In this document: in pieces, positions 24,039-32,191 of the stretch
How the letters are laid out: each line of letters begins with the position of its first letter
How positions within the stretch are numbered: the first letter of the stretch is position 1
NCBI RefSeq assembly: GCF_022606355.1
Contig: NZ_JAHHZQ010000004.1
Span: forward strand, 310,001-374,000
DNA from: Leifsonia shinshuensis
Lineage (GTDB): Bacteria > Actinomycetota > Actinomycetes > Actinomycetales > Microbacteriaceae
Length of the DNA: 64,000 nt
Direction of reading: 5' to 3'
The notes under the pieces: generated by a model
The model's database searches: none
What the model saw: the letters and a program-made list of their open reading frames with translations, nothing else
Told to the model about the DNA's origin: nothing
Made by a program: the position numbers and the translations under genes

Positions 24039-25532
24039 TCACGATGCGCCCAGCGCTGCCGGGCCGTGGGAGTCGTGCTGGAACCACGTGGTCTTCAGGC
24101 CGACGTAGTTGTCGATGGCGTGCCGGGAGAGGTCACGGCCGAAGCCGGACTGCTTGAACCCGCCGAACGGAGTGGTCGAGCCGAGCGCGTCCACGGTGTT
24201 CACCGACACTGTGCCGGCGACCAGTCGCTCGGATACCCGGTGCGCGCGCGACAGGCTGGAGGTCCAGACCGACGCGGCGAGACCGTAGTCCGTCGCGTTG
24301 GCCGCGCGCACGGCGTCGTCTTCGTGGTCGAAGGCCTGCACGACGACGAGTGGCCCGAAGATCTCGTCGCGGTGCAGCGGGTGCGAGAGCGGGAGGCCGG
24401 CGACGATCGCCGGGTCGATGAACGCGGTCGAGCCGTCGCGCTCGATGCGTTCGCCGCCGATCAGCTCGCCGTCGCGCGCCGCCACGGCGATCGCCTCCGC
24501 GACACCGTCGGCGTGCGCTTCGGAGACGAGCGCGCCGTTGCCGCTGGCCGGGTCGAGCGGGTCGCCCGACCGATAGGCCTCCGCAGCAGCCGAGAGGAGC
24601 CCGACGAACTCGTCGTAGACGGGTCGCTCGACGAAGATGCGCGAGTTCGCCGAGCAGACCTCGCCCTGGTTGTAGAACGCGCCGAACGCAGCCTTCTCGG
24701 CGGCGAGCGCGAGGTCCTCCACGTCGGAGAAGATCAGGTTGGAGCTCTTGCCGCCGGCCTCGAGGCTGAGCCGCTTCAGGTTCGATTCGCCGGCGTAGGT
24801 CAGCAGCTTCTTGGCGACGGCGGTCGACCCCGTGAAGGTGAGCGCATCGACGTCGTGGTGGAGGCCGAGCGCGCGCCCGATGACCGAACCCGGCCCGGGG
24901 ACGACGTTGAGCACACCAGACGGAAGGCCGGCCTCCAGGGCGAGCTCGCCCAGTCGCAGGGCCGTGAGGCTCGTGGTCTCGGCGGGCTTCAGCACGACGC
25001 TGTTGCCGGCGACGAGCGCCGGCGCGAGCTTCCAGGCGGCGATGTCGAGCGGGTAGTTCCACGGCACGATCGCGGCCACCACGCCGAGCGCGACACGGCT
25101 GACGATCGCGGTGGCTCCCGGGGGAGTGGCGGGGACCTCGTCGGTCAGCTTGTCGGCCAGCTCGCCGTACCAGCGGAACGTCGCCGCGGTTCCCGGCACG
25201 TCGACCGTGCGCGTCTGCGAGAGCGGCTTGCCCATGTCGAGCGACTCGAGCAGGGCGAGCTCCTCGGCGTCGCGTTCGATGAGATCGGCGAGGCGGCGCA
25301 GCACCGCACCGCGGTCGGCGGCGCCGAGACCGCTCCACGCGCGGCTGTCGTAGGCAGCACGGGCGGCCGCGACGGCGCGGTCGACATCCGCGGGGGCGCC
25401 TTTCGCGACCTCCGCGAGGGCCGCGCCGGTCGCGGGGTTGACGGTGATGAAGGTCTCACCCGACACCGCGTCGACCCGGTCGCCGCCGATGAGTGCCCTG
25501 CCGTCGATGCGGACGGTTGTGTCGATCGTCAT
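24039..25532 (-). CDS. NAD(P)-dependent aldehyde dehydrogenase
   Basis: The 497-residue ALDH has PWNYP near 157, FTGST at 233-237, the general base E258 in LSLEAGGKSS and the nucleophile C293 in GEVCSANS, and ends with PFGGFKQSGFGRD. The usual LELGGK is LEAGGK here. Similarity is to the betaine aldehyde/gamma-aminobutyraldehyde/PuuC group. The start ATG at 25532 gives a standard N-terminus (VRIDGRALIGG); in-frame codons further upstream lie in the promoter region. It could oxidise aldehydes made by the amine oxidase at 30161 or from substrates brought in by the APC permease. The specific aldehyde is unknown. Confidence 0.92.
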   Translation of the reverse strand: MTIDTTVRIDGRALIGGDRVDAVSGETFITVNPATGAALAEVAKGAPADVDRAVAAARAAYDSRAWSGLGAADRGAVLRRLADLIERDAEELALLESLDMGKPLSQTRTVDVPGTAATFRWYGELADKLTDEVPATPPGATAIVSRVALGVVAAIVPWNYPLDIAAWKLAPALVAGNSVVLKPAETTSLTALRLGELALEAGLPSGVLNVVPGPGSVIGRALGLHHDVDALTFTGSTAVAKKLLTYAGESNLKRLSLEAGGKSSNLIFSDVEDLALAAEKAAFGAFYNQGEVCSANSRIFVERPVYDEFVGLLSAAAEAYRSGDPLDPASGNGALVSEAHADGVAEAIAVAARDGELIGGERIERDGSTAFIDPAIVAGLPLSHPLHRDEIFGPLVVVQAFDHEDDAVRAANATDYGLAASVWTSSLSRAHRVSERLVAGTVSVNTVDALGSTTPFGGFKQSGFGRDLSRHAIDNYVGLKTTWFQHDSHGPAALGAS

Positions 25533-25674
25533 GCCGGAAGAGTACGCACGGTGAGTGCATCGAAACGAGCGGCGAAAAGCGTTGAAGTGCATCGATCGAA
25601 GTGATCGACGGCCACCCATGCTCGAAGGCAGTCGTTCACGCCGGAGATGCGCACGCGCGCGAACCACGCGAGGC

Positions 25675-25741
25675 ATCACTTCCAGTGATTCGATTCGTCG
25701 ATTCTCATTGTTTTACAGATTCCGTTGCGGCTGCTGACAAT
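25675..25741 (+). promoter_or_regulatory. Divergent promoter region with palindrome ATCACT-TCC-AGTGAT
   Basis: The 277-base gap 25533-25809 separates the divergent ALDH and monooxygenase genes. It holds a perfect 15-base palindrome (25675-25689) and, downstream, a plausible plus-strand promoter: TTTACA at 25712-25717 and GACAAT at 25736-25741 with an 18-base spacer. AGTGCATCGA also occurs twice near the ALDH start. No regulator gene is adjacent, so the factor acting here is encoded elsewhere. Confidence 0.45.
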
Positions 25742-25809
25742 GACTGGACCGGCCGCGGCACCGCTCGTTCCGCCACGGATCAGCTCACGGTTCAACGAAG
25801 GAGATCAGC

Positions 25810-27090
25810 ATGTCGAGCCAGGAAATCGAGGTCCTCGTCGTCGGAGCCGGCCAGGCCGGCGTCGCGATGAGCGATCATCTGACCGACCGCGGCATCCCGC
25901 ACCTCGTGCTCGAGAAGGGGCGCATCGCCGAGCGCTGGCGCTCGGGACGCTGGGACTCGCTGGTCGCCAACGGCCCCGCCTGGCACGACCGCTTCCCCAA
26001 GCTCGAGTTCGAGACCGTCGGCGCGGACGACTTCGCCCCCAAAGAGGACGTGGCGGACTACTTCGTCGCCTACACGAGACTCATCGACGCCCCGATCCGC
26101 ACCGGGGTGGAGGTCACCCGCGTCGTGCGCAACAGCGACCGGCCCGGGTTCACCGTCCAGACCTCCGACGGGGAGGTGCAGGCACGCTACGTCGTCGCAG
26201 CGACCGGGCCGTTCCAGGTCCCGGTCATCCCGGCGGTCGTCCCGGCGGACTCCGGCCACACGCAGCTGCACTCCGGTGACTACCGCAACCCGGCTCAGCT
26301 GCCGGACGGCGGCGTGCTGGTCGTCGGCGCCGGGTCGTCGGGCGTGCAGATCGCCGACGAGCTGCGCCGGTCGGGCCGTGAGGTCTGGCTGTCCGTCGGA
26401 CCGCACGACCGTCCTCCGCGCCGCTACCGCGGCCGTGACTTCGTCTGGTGGCTCGGAGTCCTCGGCAAGTGGGACCTCTCGGCACCTCCCCAGGGCGCCG
26501 AGCACGTCACCATCGCCGTGAGCGGGGCCGACGGCGGTCACACCGTCGACTTCCGCGAGCTCGCCGCTTCGGGCATCACGCTGGTCGGACGCACCGAAGC
26601 ATTCGTCGACGGCCGGATGCGGTTCGCTCCCGACCTCGCCCGCAATGTCGCCGCCGGCGACGCCAACCTGTTCGCGCTGCTCGACGAGGCCGACGCCTAC
26701 GTGACCCGCAACGGCCTCGACTTGCCGGAAGAACCGGAGGCGCGCATCCTCGGCGCCGACCCCGCGAGCCTCACCGACCCCGTCCTCGAGCTCGACCTGG
26801 CGGCGGCAGGAATCACCACGATCGTGTGGGCGACCGGCTTCCGCACCGACTACGGCTGGCTGCAGGTCGACGCGTTCGACGAGAACGGCAGGCCGGCCCA
26901 TCAGCGCGGAGTCTCCACCGAGCCCGGCGTCTACTTCCTGGGCCTGCCGTGGCAGTCGCGCCGCGGGTCCAGCTTCATCTGGGGCGTCTGGCACGACGCC
27001 CGCCACATCGCCGACCAGATCCAGATCCAGCGCGGGTACCTCGCGTACGACCAGCAGGCCGCGCTCGCGGCGGAAGGAGCAGTTCTCTGA
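25810..27090 (+). CDS. Flavin-containing monooxygenase (CzcO/FMO-like)
   Basis: The 426-residue enzyme has two dinucleotide-binding motifs: VVGAGQAG for FAD near 9-16 and VVGAGSSG for NADPH near 173-180. WRSGRWDSLVANGPAWHDRFP around 48-68 is typical of FMO/CzcO-type proteins, and ATGF (in WATGFRTDYGW) lies near 341. It should use NADPH and oxygen to hydroxylate or N-/S-oxygenate a small molecule, or act as a Baeyer-Villiger enzyme. A GAAGGAG sequence precedes the start. It is the first gene of a four-gene operon with zero or negative spacing, so its product is probably processed by the Rid, DUF1028 and M20 proteins. Confidence 0.9.
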   Translation: MSSQEIEVLVVGAGQAGVAMSDHLTDRGIPHLVLEKGRIAERWRSGRWDSLVANGPAWHDRFPKLEFETVGADDFAPKEDVADYFVAYTRLIDAPIRTGVEVTRVVRNSDRPGFTVQTSDGEVQARYVVAATGPFQVPVIPAVVPADSGHTQLHSGDYRNPAQLPDGGVLVVGAGSSGVQIADELRRSGREVWLSVGPHDRPPRRYRGRDFVWWLGVLGKWDLSAPPQGAEHVTIAVSGADGGHTVDFRELAASGITLVGRTEAFVDGRMRFAPDLARNVAAGDANLFALLDEADAYVTRNGLDLPEEPEARILGADPASLTDPVLELDLAAAGITTIVWATGFRTDYGWLQVDAFDENGRPAHQRGVSTEPGVYFLGLPWQSRRGSSFIWGVWHDARHIADQIQIQRGYLAYDQQAALAAEGAVL

Positions 27091-27521
27091 TGCCGACCCA
27101 CACCCGGATCCGCCCGTTCAACACCAGGGACACCTACCCGGAGCAGAACCTCGACAACGACCTCTGCCAGGCGGTCGTCGCGAACGGAGTCGTCTATCTG
27201 CGCGGCCAGATCGGCCAGGATCTGGAGACGCGGGAGTCCGTCGGCATCGGCGACGTGGAGGCCCAGGCCGAGAAGGCCATGGCGAACATCGCCATGCTGC
27301 TGGAGGAGGCGGGCTCGAGCCTCGACGACATCGTCAAGGTCGTCATCTACCTCATCGACCCGCGCTACCGGGAGGCCGTGTACCGCGTCGTCGGTCGCTG
27401 GCTGAAGGGCGTCTTCCCGGTCTCCACGGGAATCGTGGTCTCGGCGCTCGCCCGGCCGGAGTGGCTGGTGGAGATCGACGCGACGGCGGTCATCTCGGAT
27501 TCCGCAGGGTTCGTCCGATGA
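27090..27521 (+). CDS. Rid (YjgF/YER057c/UK114) family protein, non-RidA subgroup
   Basis: The 143-residue protein has the chorismate-mutase-like Rid fold signatures: VYLRGQIGQDLE near 31-42, QAEKAMANIAMLLEEAGSSLDDIVKVVIYLIDP and a final VEIDATAVI. In RidA an Arg in P-x-R-(S/T) binds the imine carboxylate and is needed for deaminase activity; here the matching segment is FPVSTGIVV and has no Arg. The protein therefore belongs to one of the other Rid subgroups, and its reaction need not be 2-aminoacrylate hydrolysis. It overlaps the monooxygenase stop by one base and the DUF1028 start by four. Confidence 0.88.
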   Translation: MPTHTRIRPFNTRDTYPEQNLDNDLCQAVVANGVVYLRGQIGQDLETRESVGIGDVEAQAEKAMANIAMLLEEAGSSLDDIVKVVIYLIDPRYREAVYRVVGRWLKGVFPVSTGIVVSALARPEWLVEIDATAVISDSAGFVR

Positions 27522-28189
27522 CATTCTCCATCCTCGCCGTCGACGGCACAGGAGCCATCGGCTCGGCCATCTGCTCCTCGTCGCCGGCCGTCGCCGCGCG
27601 CTGCGTCAGCCTCGCCGACGGCGTCGGGGGAGCGCACTCGCAGAATGTCACCGATCCGCGGCTCGGTCCGCAGCTGATCGACGGGCTGCGCGACGGCAGG
27701 CCGGTCGAGGAGGTGCTGGCGTGGGTCGTCGACTCCACGCCCGACATCGACTACCGGCAGCTGCTCGTGATCGACCGGGACGGCCGCTCCGCCATCCACT
27801 CGGGCTCGCACGTGCTCGGCCACCACGGCCAGGCGCAGTCGGCGCACGCGGTCGCGGCGGGCAACATGCTCGCCAGGCCCGACCTCCCGCAGCTCATGGT
27901 GGACGCCTTCGAGGCGGCGTCGGGCGAGCTGGAGGTGCGCCTGCTGGCCGCACTGAAGGCCGCGATCGCCGCCGGCGGCGAGGAGGGGCCGGTGCACTCG
28001 GCCGGCGTCGCGGTCGTGCGCGACGCCGGCTGGCGGGTCACCGACCTCCGCGTCGACTGGGCGGACGACCCCGTGGAGCTGCTCGACGAGATCCTCGTCG
28101 AGACCTGGCTGCCGCAGCGCGACGCCTACGTCTTGCGCGGGCTGATGCCGGCCGGAGCACCGAGCTACGGGGTGCCCGGGGATGAGTGA
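27518..28189 (+). CDS. DUF1028 family protein (Ntn-hydrolase-like fold)
   Basis: The 223-residue protein matches DUF1028 in its N-terminal MTFSILAVD, the GAIGSAICSSSPAV segment, a LGPQLIDGLRDG region, YRQLLVIDRDG and the late AAGNML motif. The family is predicted to have an N-terminal-nucleophile hydrolase fold; removal of Met1 would expose Thr2, but activity is not established in the family as I know it. It is embedded in a tight operon (4-base overlap before, 8-base overlap after), which points to a step in the same degradation route, possibly amide or lactam hydrolysis. Confidence 0.85.
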   Translation: MTFSILAVDGTGAIGSAICSSSPAVAARCVSLADGVGGAHSQNVTDPRLGPQLIDGLRDGRPVEEVLAWVVDSTPDIDYRQLLVIDRDGRSAIHSGSHVLGHHGQAQSAHAVAAGNMLARPDLPQLMVDAFEAASGELEVRLLAALKAAIAAGGEEGPVHSAGVAVVRDAGWRVTDLRVDWADDPVELLDEILVETWLPQRDAYVLRGLMPAGAPSYGVPGDE

Positions 28190-29345
28190 GACCCTCGCGG
28201 TCGCGGAGGTCGACGCGCTGAAGGAGCGTGCGCGCGAGCTCGTGGACGCCGACCTCCCCGCGCTGGTCGTGCTGTCGGAGGCGCTGCACGCCGACCCGGA
28301 GACCGCGTGGAACGAGCACCGCTCGGCGGCCCGGCTCCGCGAAGCGCTGACCGCGCGCGGCTTCGCGGTGACGCCCGCTTACCTGGGCCTGGAGACCGCG
28401 TTCCTGGCGACCGCCGGCTCCGGCCCTGTGCGCATCGGCGTCTGCGCCGAGTACGACGCGCTGCCGGGGCTCGGGCACGCCTGCGGTCACAACCTCATCG
28501 CCGCGATCGCCGTCGGGGTCGCCTCCGCGCTGGCGCCCCTGGCCGACGAGCTCGGCATCACCGTGGAGGTCTACGGCACTCCGGCCGAGGAGGGCGGCGG
28601 CGGCAAGATCGAGCTGCTCGACCGCGGCGCGTTCGCCGGGCTCGACCTGGCGGTCATGGCGCACCCCGGACCGGTGGACGTGGCAGAAGCCCGGCCGTTC
28701 GCCGTCGCGCACTCGCACGTGCGGTACGACGGCAAGGCCGCGCACGCCGGCGCCTACCCGGAGGAGGGCGTGAACGCCAACGACGCGTTCGTCGTCGCGC
28801 AAGTGGCGATCGGCCTGCTGCGCCAGCAGCTCCCGCACTCGGCGCGCGTTCACGGCATCCAGACCGTCGGCGGGCAGGCGCCCAACGCCATCCCCGACCG
28901 CACAGAGGGGCGATGGTATGTGCGCGCCGAGACGCTCGAGGAGCTGGAGAGCGTCGAACGCAGGGTGAACCGCTGCTTCGAGGCCGGCGCGCTGGCCTCC
29001 GGGACCACGCTCACGATCACGCCGGAGAGCAAGCCCTACTCCGAGTTCCGCAACGACGAGCGGGCGCTCCGCTTCTATCGCGCGAACGCGACCGCGCTCG
29101 GGCGGGCGTTCGACACCTCTGGAGCCGGGAAGATGAACCGCGCCTCCACCGACATGGGCAACGTCTCGCAGGTGGTCCCGGCCATCCACCCGTACGTCGG
29201 AGTCAACAGCCTCCCGGCCACCAACCATCAGCCGGAGTTCGCGGCGGCGTGCGTCGGGCCGGACGCGGAGCGGGCACTGCGTGATGCCGCCGTCGCGCTC
29301 GCGCAGACCGTCGTCGACGTCGTGCGGCACCCGCGCGACCCCTGA
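28182..29345 (+). CDS. M20-family amidohydrolase (M20D/PM20D2-like)
   Basis: The 387-residue hydrolase contains the dinuclear metal-site features of the M20D group: CAEYDALPGLGHACGHN near 87-103, TPAEEGGGGK with the catalytic Glu near 130, MAHPG near 162, and a late NHQPEF. A lid domain (about 180-290) is present. Relatives cleave N-acyl amino acids, aminobenzoyl-glutamate or dipeptides. It is the last gene of the monooxygenase operon and overlaps DUF1028 by 8 bases. It would release an amine or amino acid from the oxidised intermediate. A strong terminator follows. Confidence 0.88.
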   Translation: MSETLAVAEVDALKERARELVDADLPALVVLSEALHADPETAWNEHRSAARLREALTARGFAVTPAYLGLETAFLATAGSGPVRIGVCAEYDALPGLGHACGHNLIAAIAVGVASALAPLADELGITVEVYGTPAEEGGGGKIELLDRGAFAGLDLAVMAHPGPVDVAEARPFAVAHSHVRYDGKAAHAGAYPEEGVNANDAFVVAQVAIGLLRQQLPHSARVHGIQTVGGQAPNAIPDRTEGRWYVRAETLEELESVERRVNRCFEAGALASGTTLTITPESKPYSEFRNDERALRFYRANATALGRAFDTSGAGKMNRASTDMGNVSQVVPAIHPYVGVNSLPATNHQPEFAAACVGPDAERALRDAAVALAQTVVDVVRHPRDP

Positions 29346-29363
29346 CCCAGACCCCCAGCCCCC

Positions 29364-29433
29364 AGCCATCGCTTCCTCACTTCCTCCCGCGACACGCCGG
29401 CTCGTGGCGGGAGGAAGTGAGGAAGCGATGGCT
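29364..29433 (+). terminator. Perfect 27-bp bidirectional hairpin
   Basis: Bases 29364-29390 pair without mismatch with 29407-29433 around a 16-base loop. It lies 18 bases after the amidohydrolase stop and its 3' arm covers the last codon and part of the stop of the convergent TetR gene. The arms are strongly pyrimidine- and purine-biased (CTTCCTCACTTCCTCCCGC inside the left arm). Confidence 0.7.
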
Positions 29434-30073
29434 AGCGCAGCCAGGTGCGGAGCGTCTCGGCCGCGGGCGAGAGCGCCTCGCCGAGCCAGGGGGCGACCGC
29501 GGTCGCGAACGACCGGCGGGCCTGGCGGGGATCGTCGTCGACGGACTCCGCCGCCCAGATGACCTGCTCGCCTGCGTAGACGGAGTCGAGGAGGCGCACC
29601 AGGGGCTCGACCGGCGTCGTGGCGACGAGGTCGCCGTCGGCCACGGCGTCGCTTAGAGCGACGCGGGTGCGGTCGGTGAACTCGCGCGGCCGGCCGAACG
29701 CCGAACGCGTGTCGGCGTCGGGCAGCACCCGGCCCCAGAAGGCGACGACGACGCGCGCCTCTTCGCGGGTCACGGCCGTGGTCGGCAGGATCTCCTCGGC
29801 GATCGCGAGCAAGGCTGCGAGCCCGCGGAGATCGCCGGAGCGCTCGTCGATGCGCGCCAGCGTGCGCGCGACTCCCCGCTGGGCCGCGGCCTCCGCGATC
29901 TGCTCGACGGAGTCGAAGTAGTGCCAGAGCGTGCCGGGGACGACGCCCAGCTCGGCGGCGACGGACCGTCCGTGCGTGCCGGCGACGCCCGAGCGCGCGA
30001 GGACCCGGAGGTAGGCCTCCACGATGTCGCGGCGGCGCTGGTCATGATCGACGATCTTCGGCACGCCCTCCAT
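29432..30073 (-). CDS. TetR-family transcriptional regulator
   Basis: The 213-residue regulator has an N-terminal TetR helix-turn-helix (IVEAYLRVLARSG, then VAAELGVVPGTLWHYFDS) followed by a helical ligand-binding domain. The ATG at 30073 gives the normal short lead before the helix-turn-helix, but the ribosome-binding site is weak. It is divergent from the copper amine oxidase gene, and a near-perfect dyad between them overlaps a TTGACG box, so it most probably represses the oxidase gene and itself in the absence of an amine or aldehyde. Confidence 0.85.
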   Translation of the reverse strand: MEGVPKIVDHDQRRRDIVEAYLRVLARSGVAGTHGRSVAAELGVVPGTLWHYFDSVEQIAEAAAQRGVARTLARIDERSGDLRGLAALLAIAEEILPTTAVTREEARVVVAFWGRVLPDADTRSAFGRPREFTDRTRVALSDAVADGDLVATTPVEPLVRLLDSVYAGEQVIWAAESVDDDPRQARRSFATAVAPWLGEALSPAAETLRTWLR

Positions 30074-30116
30074 GATGCCCGACGATTTCCGCGGCGTCTC
30101 TTCCCCACGCTGGATT

Positions 30117-30132
30117 TTGACGCTAGAGTCAA
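30117..30132 (+). promoter_or_regulatory. Probable TetR operator, TTGAC-N6-GTCAA
   Basis: TTGACGCTAGAGTCAA is a 16-base dyad with a single mismatched pair (G/A) around a CTAG centre. Its left arm is a good -35 hexamer for the amine oxidase gene 29 bases downstream, so bound repressor would exclude RNA polymerase. Confidence 0.6.
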
Positions 30133-30160
30133 TAACCGAGCATGACGAAGGAGTTCTGCA

Positions 30161-32191
30161 ATGTCCCTGACGATCCCGACCACCACGACCACCGCGATCC
30201 ACCCGCTCGCGGCGCTCACGCCCGCCGAGATCGACCGCGCACGCGAGGTCCTCACCGCGGCCGGCCTGGTCACCGAGCACACCCGGTTCACCTACGTGCT
30301 ACTGCACGAGCCTCACAAGCGCGACGTGCTCGACCCCGAGCGTGCGGCGTCGTTGCGCCGCCAGGTGGAGACGCTGCTCCTCGACTTCGCCACCGGCGCC
30401 GTCACGCAGGCGGTCGTCGACGTGACCGACGGCGTCGTGGTCGGCACGCGCGAGCTCGACCCGGCGACCGAGGGAACCGCGCCCGTGCTCGACGAGGAGT
30501 TCGCGCTCGTCGACGAGATCGTCAAGGCCGATGCCGGCTGGGCGGCGGCGCTCGCCAGGCGCGGCATCCACGACATCGAGAACGTGCGCACCTGTCCGCT
30601 CACCGCCGGCCACTTCGACTACGACGACGAGGAGGGCCGCCGCATGTTCCGCGTGCTGGCCTTCTACCAGGGGAGCCCGTCCGACCTCCCCTGGGCGCAC
30701 CCCATCGACGGCATCGTCGCCCATGTCGACACGCTCTCGCGCTCGGTGATCCGCCTTGTCGAGACGCCGGTCGAAACCGTGCCGATGGAGTCGGGCGACT
30801 ACCTCGACCCCGAGGTGACCGGCCCGCTGCGCACCTCCCTCAAGCCCATCGAGATCAGCCAGCCCGAGGGTGTCAGCTTCAGCTACGACGACGGCGTGCT
30901 CAGCTGGGAGAACTGGGACCTGCGCGTCGGCTTCAACGGCCGCGAAGGCCTGACCCTGCACGACGTCGCCTTCACCCACCAGCAGGAGCGCCGGCCGATC
31001 CTGTACCGGGCCTCCATCTCCGAGATGGTGGTCAACTACGCCGACCCGACCCCGATCCACGGCTGGCAGAACTACTACGACGCCGGCGAGTACCAGTTCG
31101 GCCGCCTCGCCAACTCCCTCGAGCTCGGCTGCGACTGCCTGGGCGAGATCTTCTACCTGGACGCCGTGGTCGCCGACGACTTCGGCCGCCCGCGCACCAT
31201 CGCGAACGCGATCTGCATCCACGAGGAGGACTACGGCATCCTCTGGAAGCACACCGACGAGTTCACCCACACGTCGGAGGCCCGCCGCCAGCGCCGCCTG
31301 GTCGTCTCCTTCTTCACCACCGTCGGCAACTACGACTACGGGTTCTACTTCTACTTCTACCTCGACGGCACCTTCGAGGTGGAGGCGAAGGCCACGGGCA
31401 TCGTCTTCACCGGCGCGCACGACGGCGGCGACGACCCGTACTCCACCCCGCTCGCCCCCGGGCTCGGCGCTCCCGTGCACCAGCACATGTTCTGCGCGCG
31501 GCTGGACATGACGGTCGACGGCGTCGCGAACGCGGTCGACGAGATCGACGTCGCTCGGGTCCCGGTGTCGGACGCCAACCCGTGGGGGAGCGCCATCGGC
31601 CGCACGGTCACCCGGCTGAAGACCGAGTCCGGCGCGGTGCGCGACGCCGACGGCAGCGTCGGCCGGGTGTGGAGCATCAGCAGCGCCGAGCGCACCAACC
31701 GGGTCGGGCGGCCGACCTCGTACGTCCTGCACCCGGAGTCGGGTCCCGCGCTGTTCAGCGCGGAGGAGGCGCACCAGCGCCGCCGGGCCGGCTTCGCGGC
31801 GCACCACCTGTGGGTGACGCAGTACGAGCCGTCGGAGCTGTGGGCGGCCGGCTACGCGGTCAACCTCCACCCGGGCGGCGCGGGCCTGCCGGCGTACGTC
31901 GCCCAGGACCGGCCGATCGACGGCGAGGACATCGTGGTCTGGCACACGTTCGGACTGACGCACTTCCCGCGCCTGGAGGACTGGCCGATCATGCCCGTCG
32001 ATTACGCGGGCTTCTCGCTCAAGCCGTACGGCTTCTTCGACCGCAATCCCACGCTCGACCTCCCGCGATCGACGTCGGCGGCGTGCCACAGCGCGTCCGG
32101 TTCGTCGGCGGCGGGTTCGACGGCTTCGGGTTCGTCGGCTTCGGGTTCGTCGGGGTCGGCCTGCGGCCCCGAGTGCAGCTGCGGGCACTGA
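30161..32191 (+). CDS. Copper-containing primary-amine oxidase (TPQ type)
   Basis: The 676-residue enzyme has all hallmarks of the family: the topaquinone precursor Y391 in the NYDY motif (TVGNYDYGF), the catalytic base D307 in YYDAGEYQFG, and copper ligands H440 and H442 (PVHQHMFCARLD) with H601 (FGLTHFP). It oxidises primary amines to aldehydes with release of ammonia and hydrogen peroxide. There is no signal peptide, as in Arthrobacter enzymes. After the usual end near ACH it carries an extra Ser/Gly/Ala tail of about 25 residues closing with CGPECSCGH, a possible metal-binding knot. GAAGGAG precedes the ATG. The adjacent TetR is the probable regulator. Confidence 0.96.
   Translation: MSLTIPTTTTTAIHPLAALTPAEIDRAREVLTAAGLVTEHTRFTYVLLHEPHKRDVLDPERAASLRRQVETLLLDFATGAVTQAVVDVTDGVVVGTRELDPATEGTAPVLDEEFALVDEIVKADAGWAAALARRGIHDIENVRTCPLTAGHFDYDDEEGRRMFRVLAFYQGSPSDLPWAHPIDGIVAHVDTLSRSVIRLVETPVETVPMESGDYLDPEVTGPLRTSLKPIEISQPEGVSFSYDDGVLSWENWDLRVGFNGREGLTLHDVAFTHQQERRPILYRASISEMVVNYADPTPIHGWQNYYDAGEYQFGRLANSLELGCDCLGEIFYLDAVVADDFGRPRTIANAICIHEEDYGILWKHTDEFTHTSEARRQRRLVVSFFTTVGNYDYGFYFYFYLDGTFEVEAKATGIVFTGAHDGGDDPYSTPLAPGLGAPVHQHMFCARLDMTVDGVANAVDEIDVARVPVSDANPWGSAIGRTVTRLKTESGAVRDADGSVGRVWSISSAERTNRVGRPTSYVLHPESGPALFSAEEAHQRRRAGFAAHHLWVTQYEPSELWAAGYAVNLHPGGAGLPAYVAQDRPIDGEDIVVWHTFGLTHFPRLEDWPIMPVDYAGFSLKPYGFFDRNPTLDLPRSTSAACHSASGSSAAGSTASGSSASGSSGSACGPECSCGH

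Noticed and set aside
29921-30145. A 74-codon plus-strand frame over the TetR gene start
   Set aside because: No ribosome-binding site and no motif; it overlaps the TetR helix-turn-helix region on the other strand.
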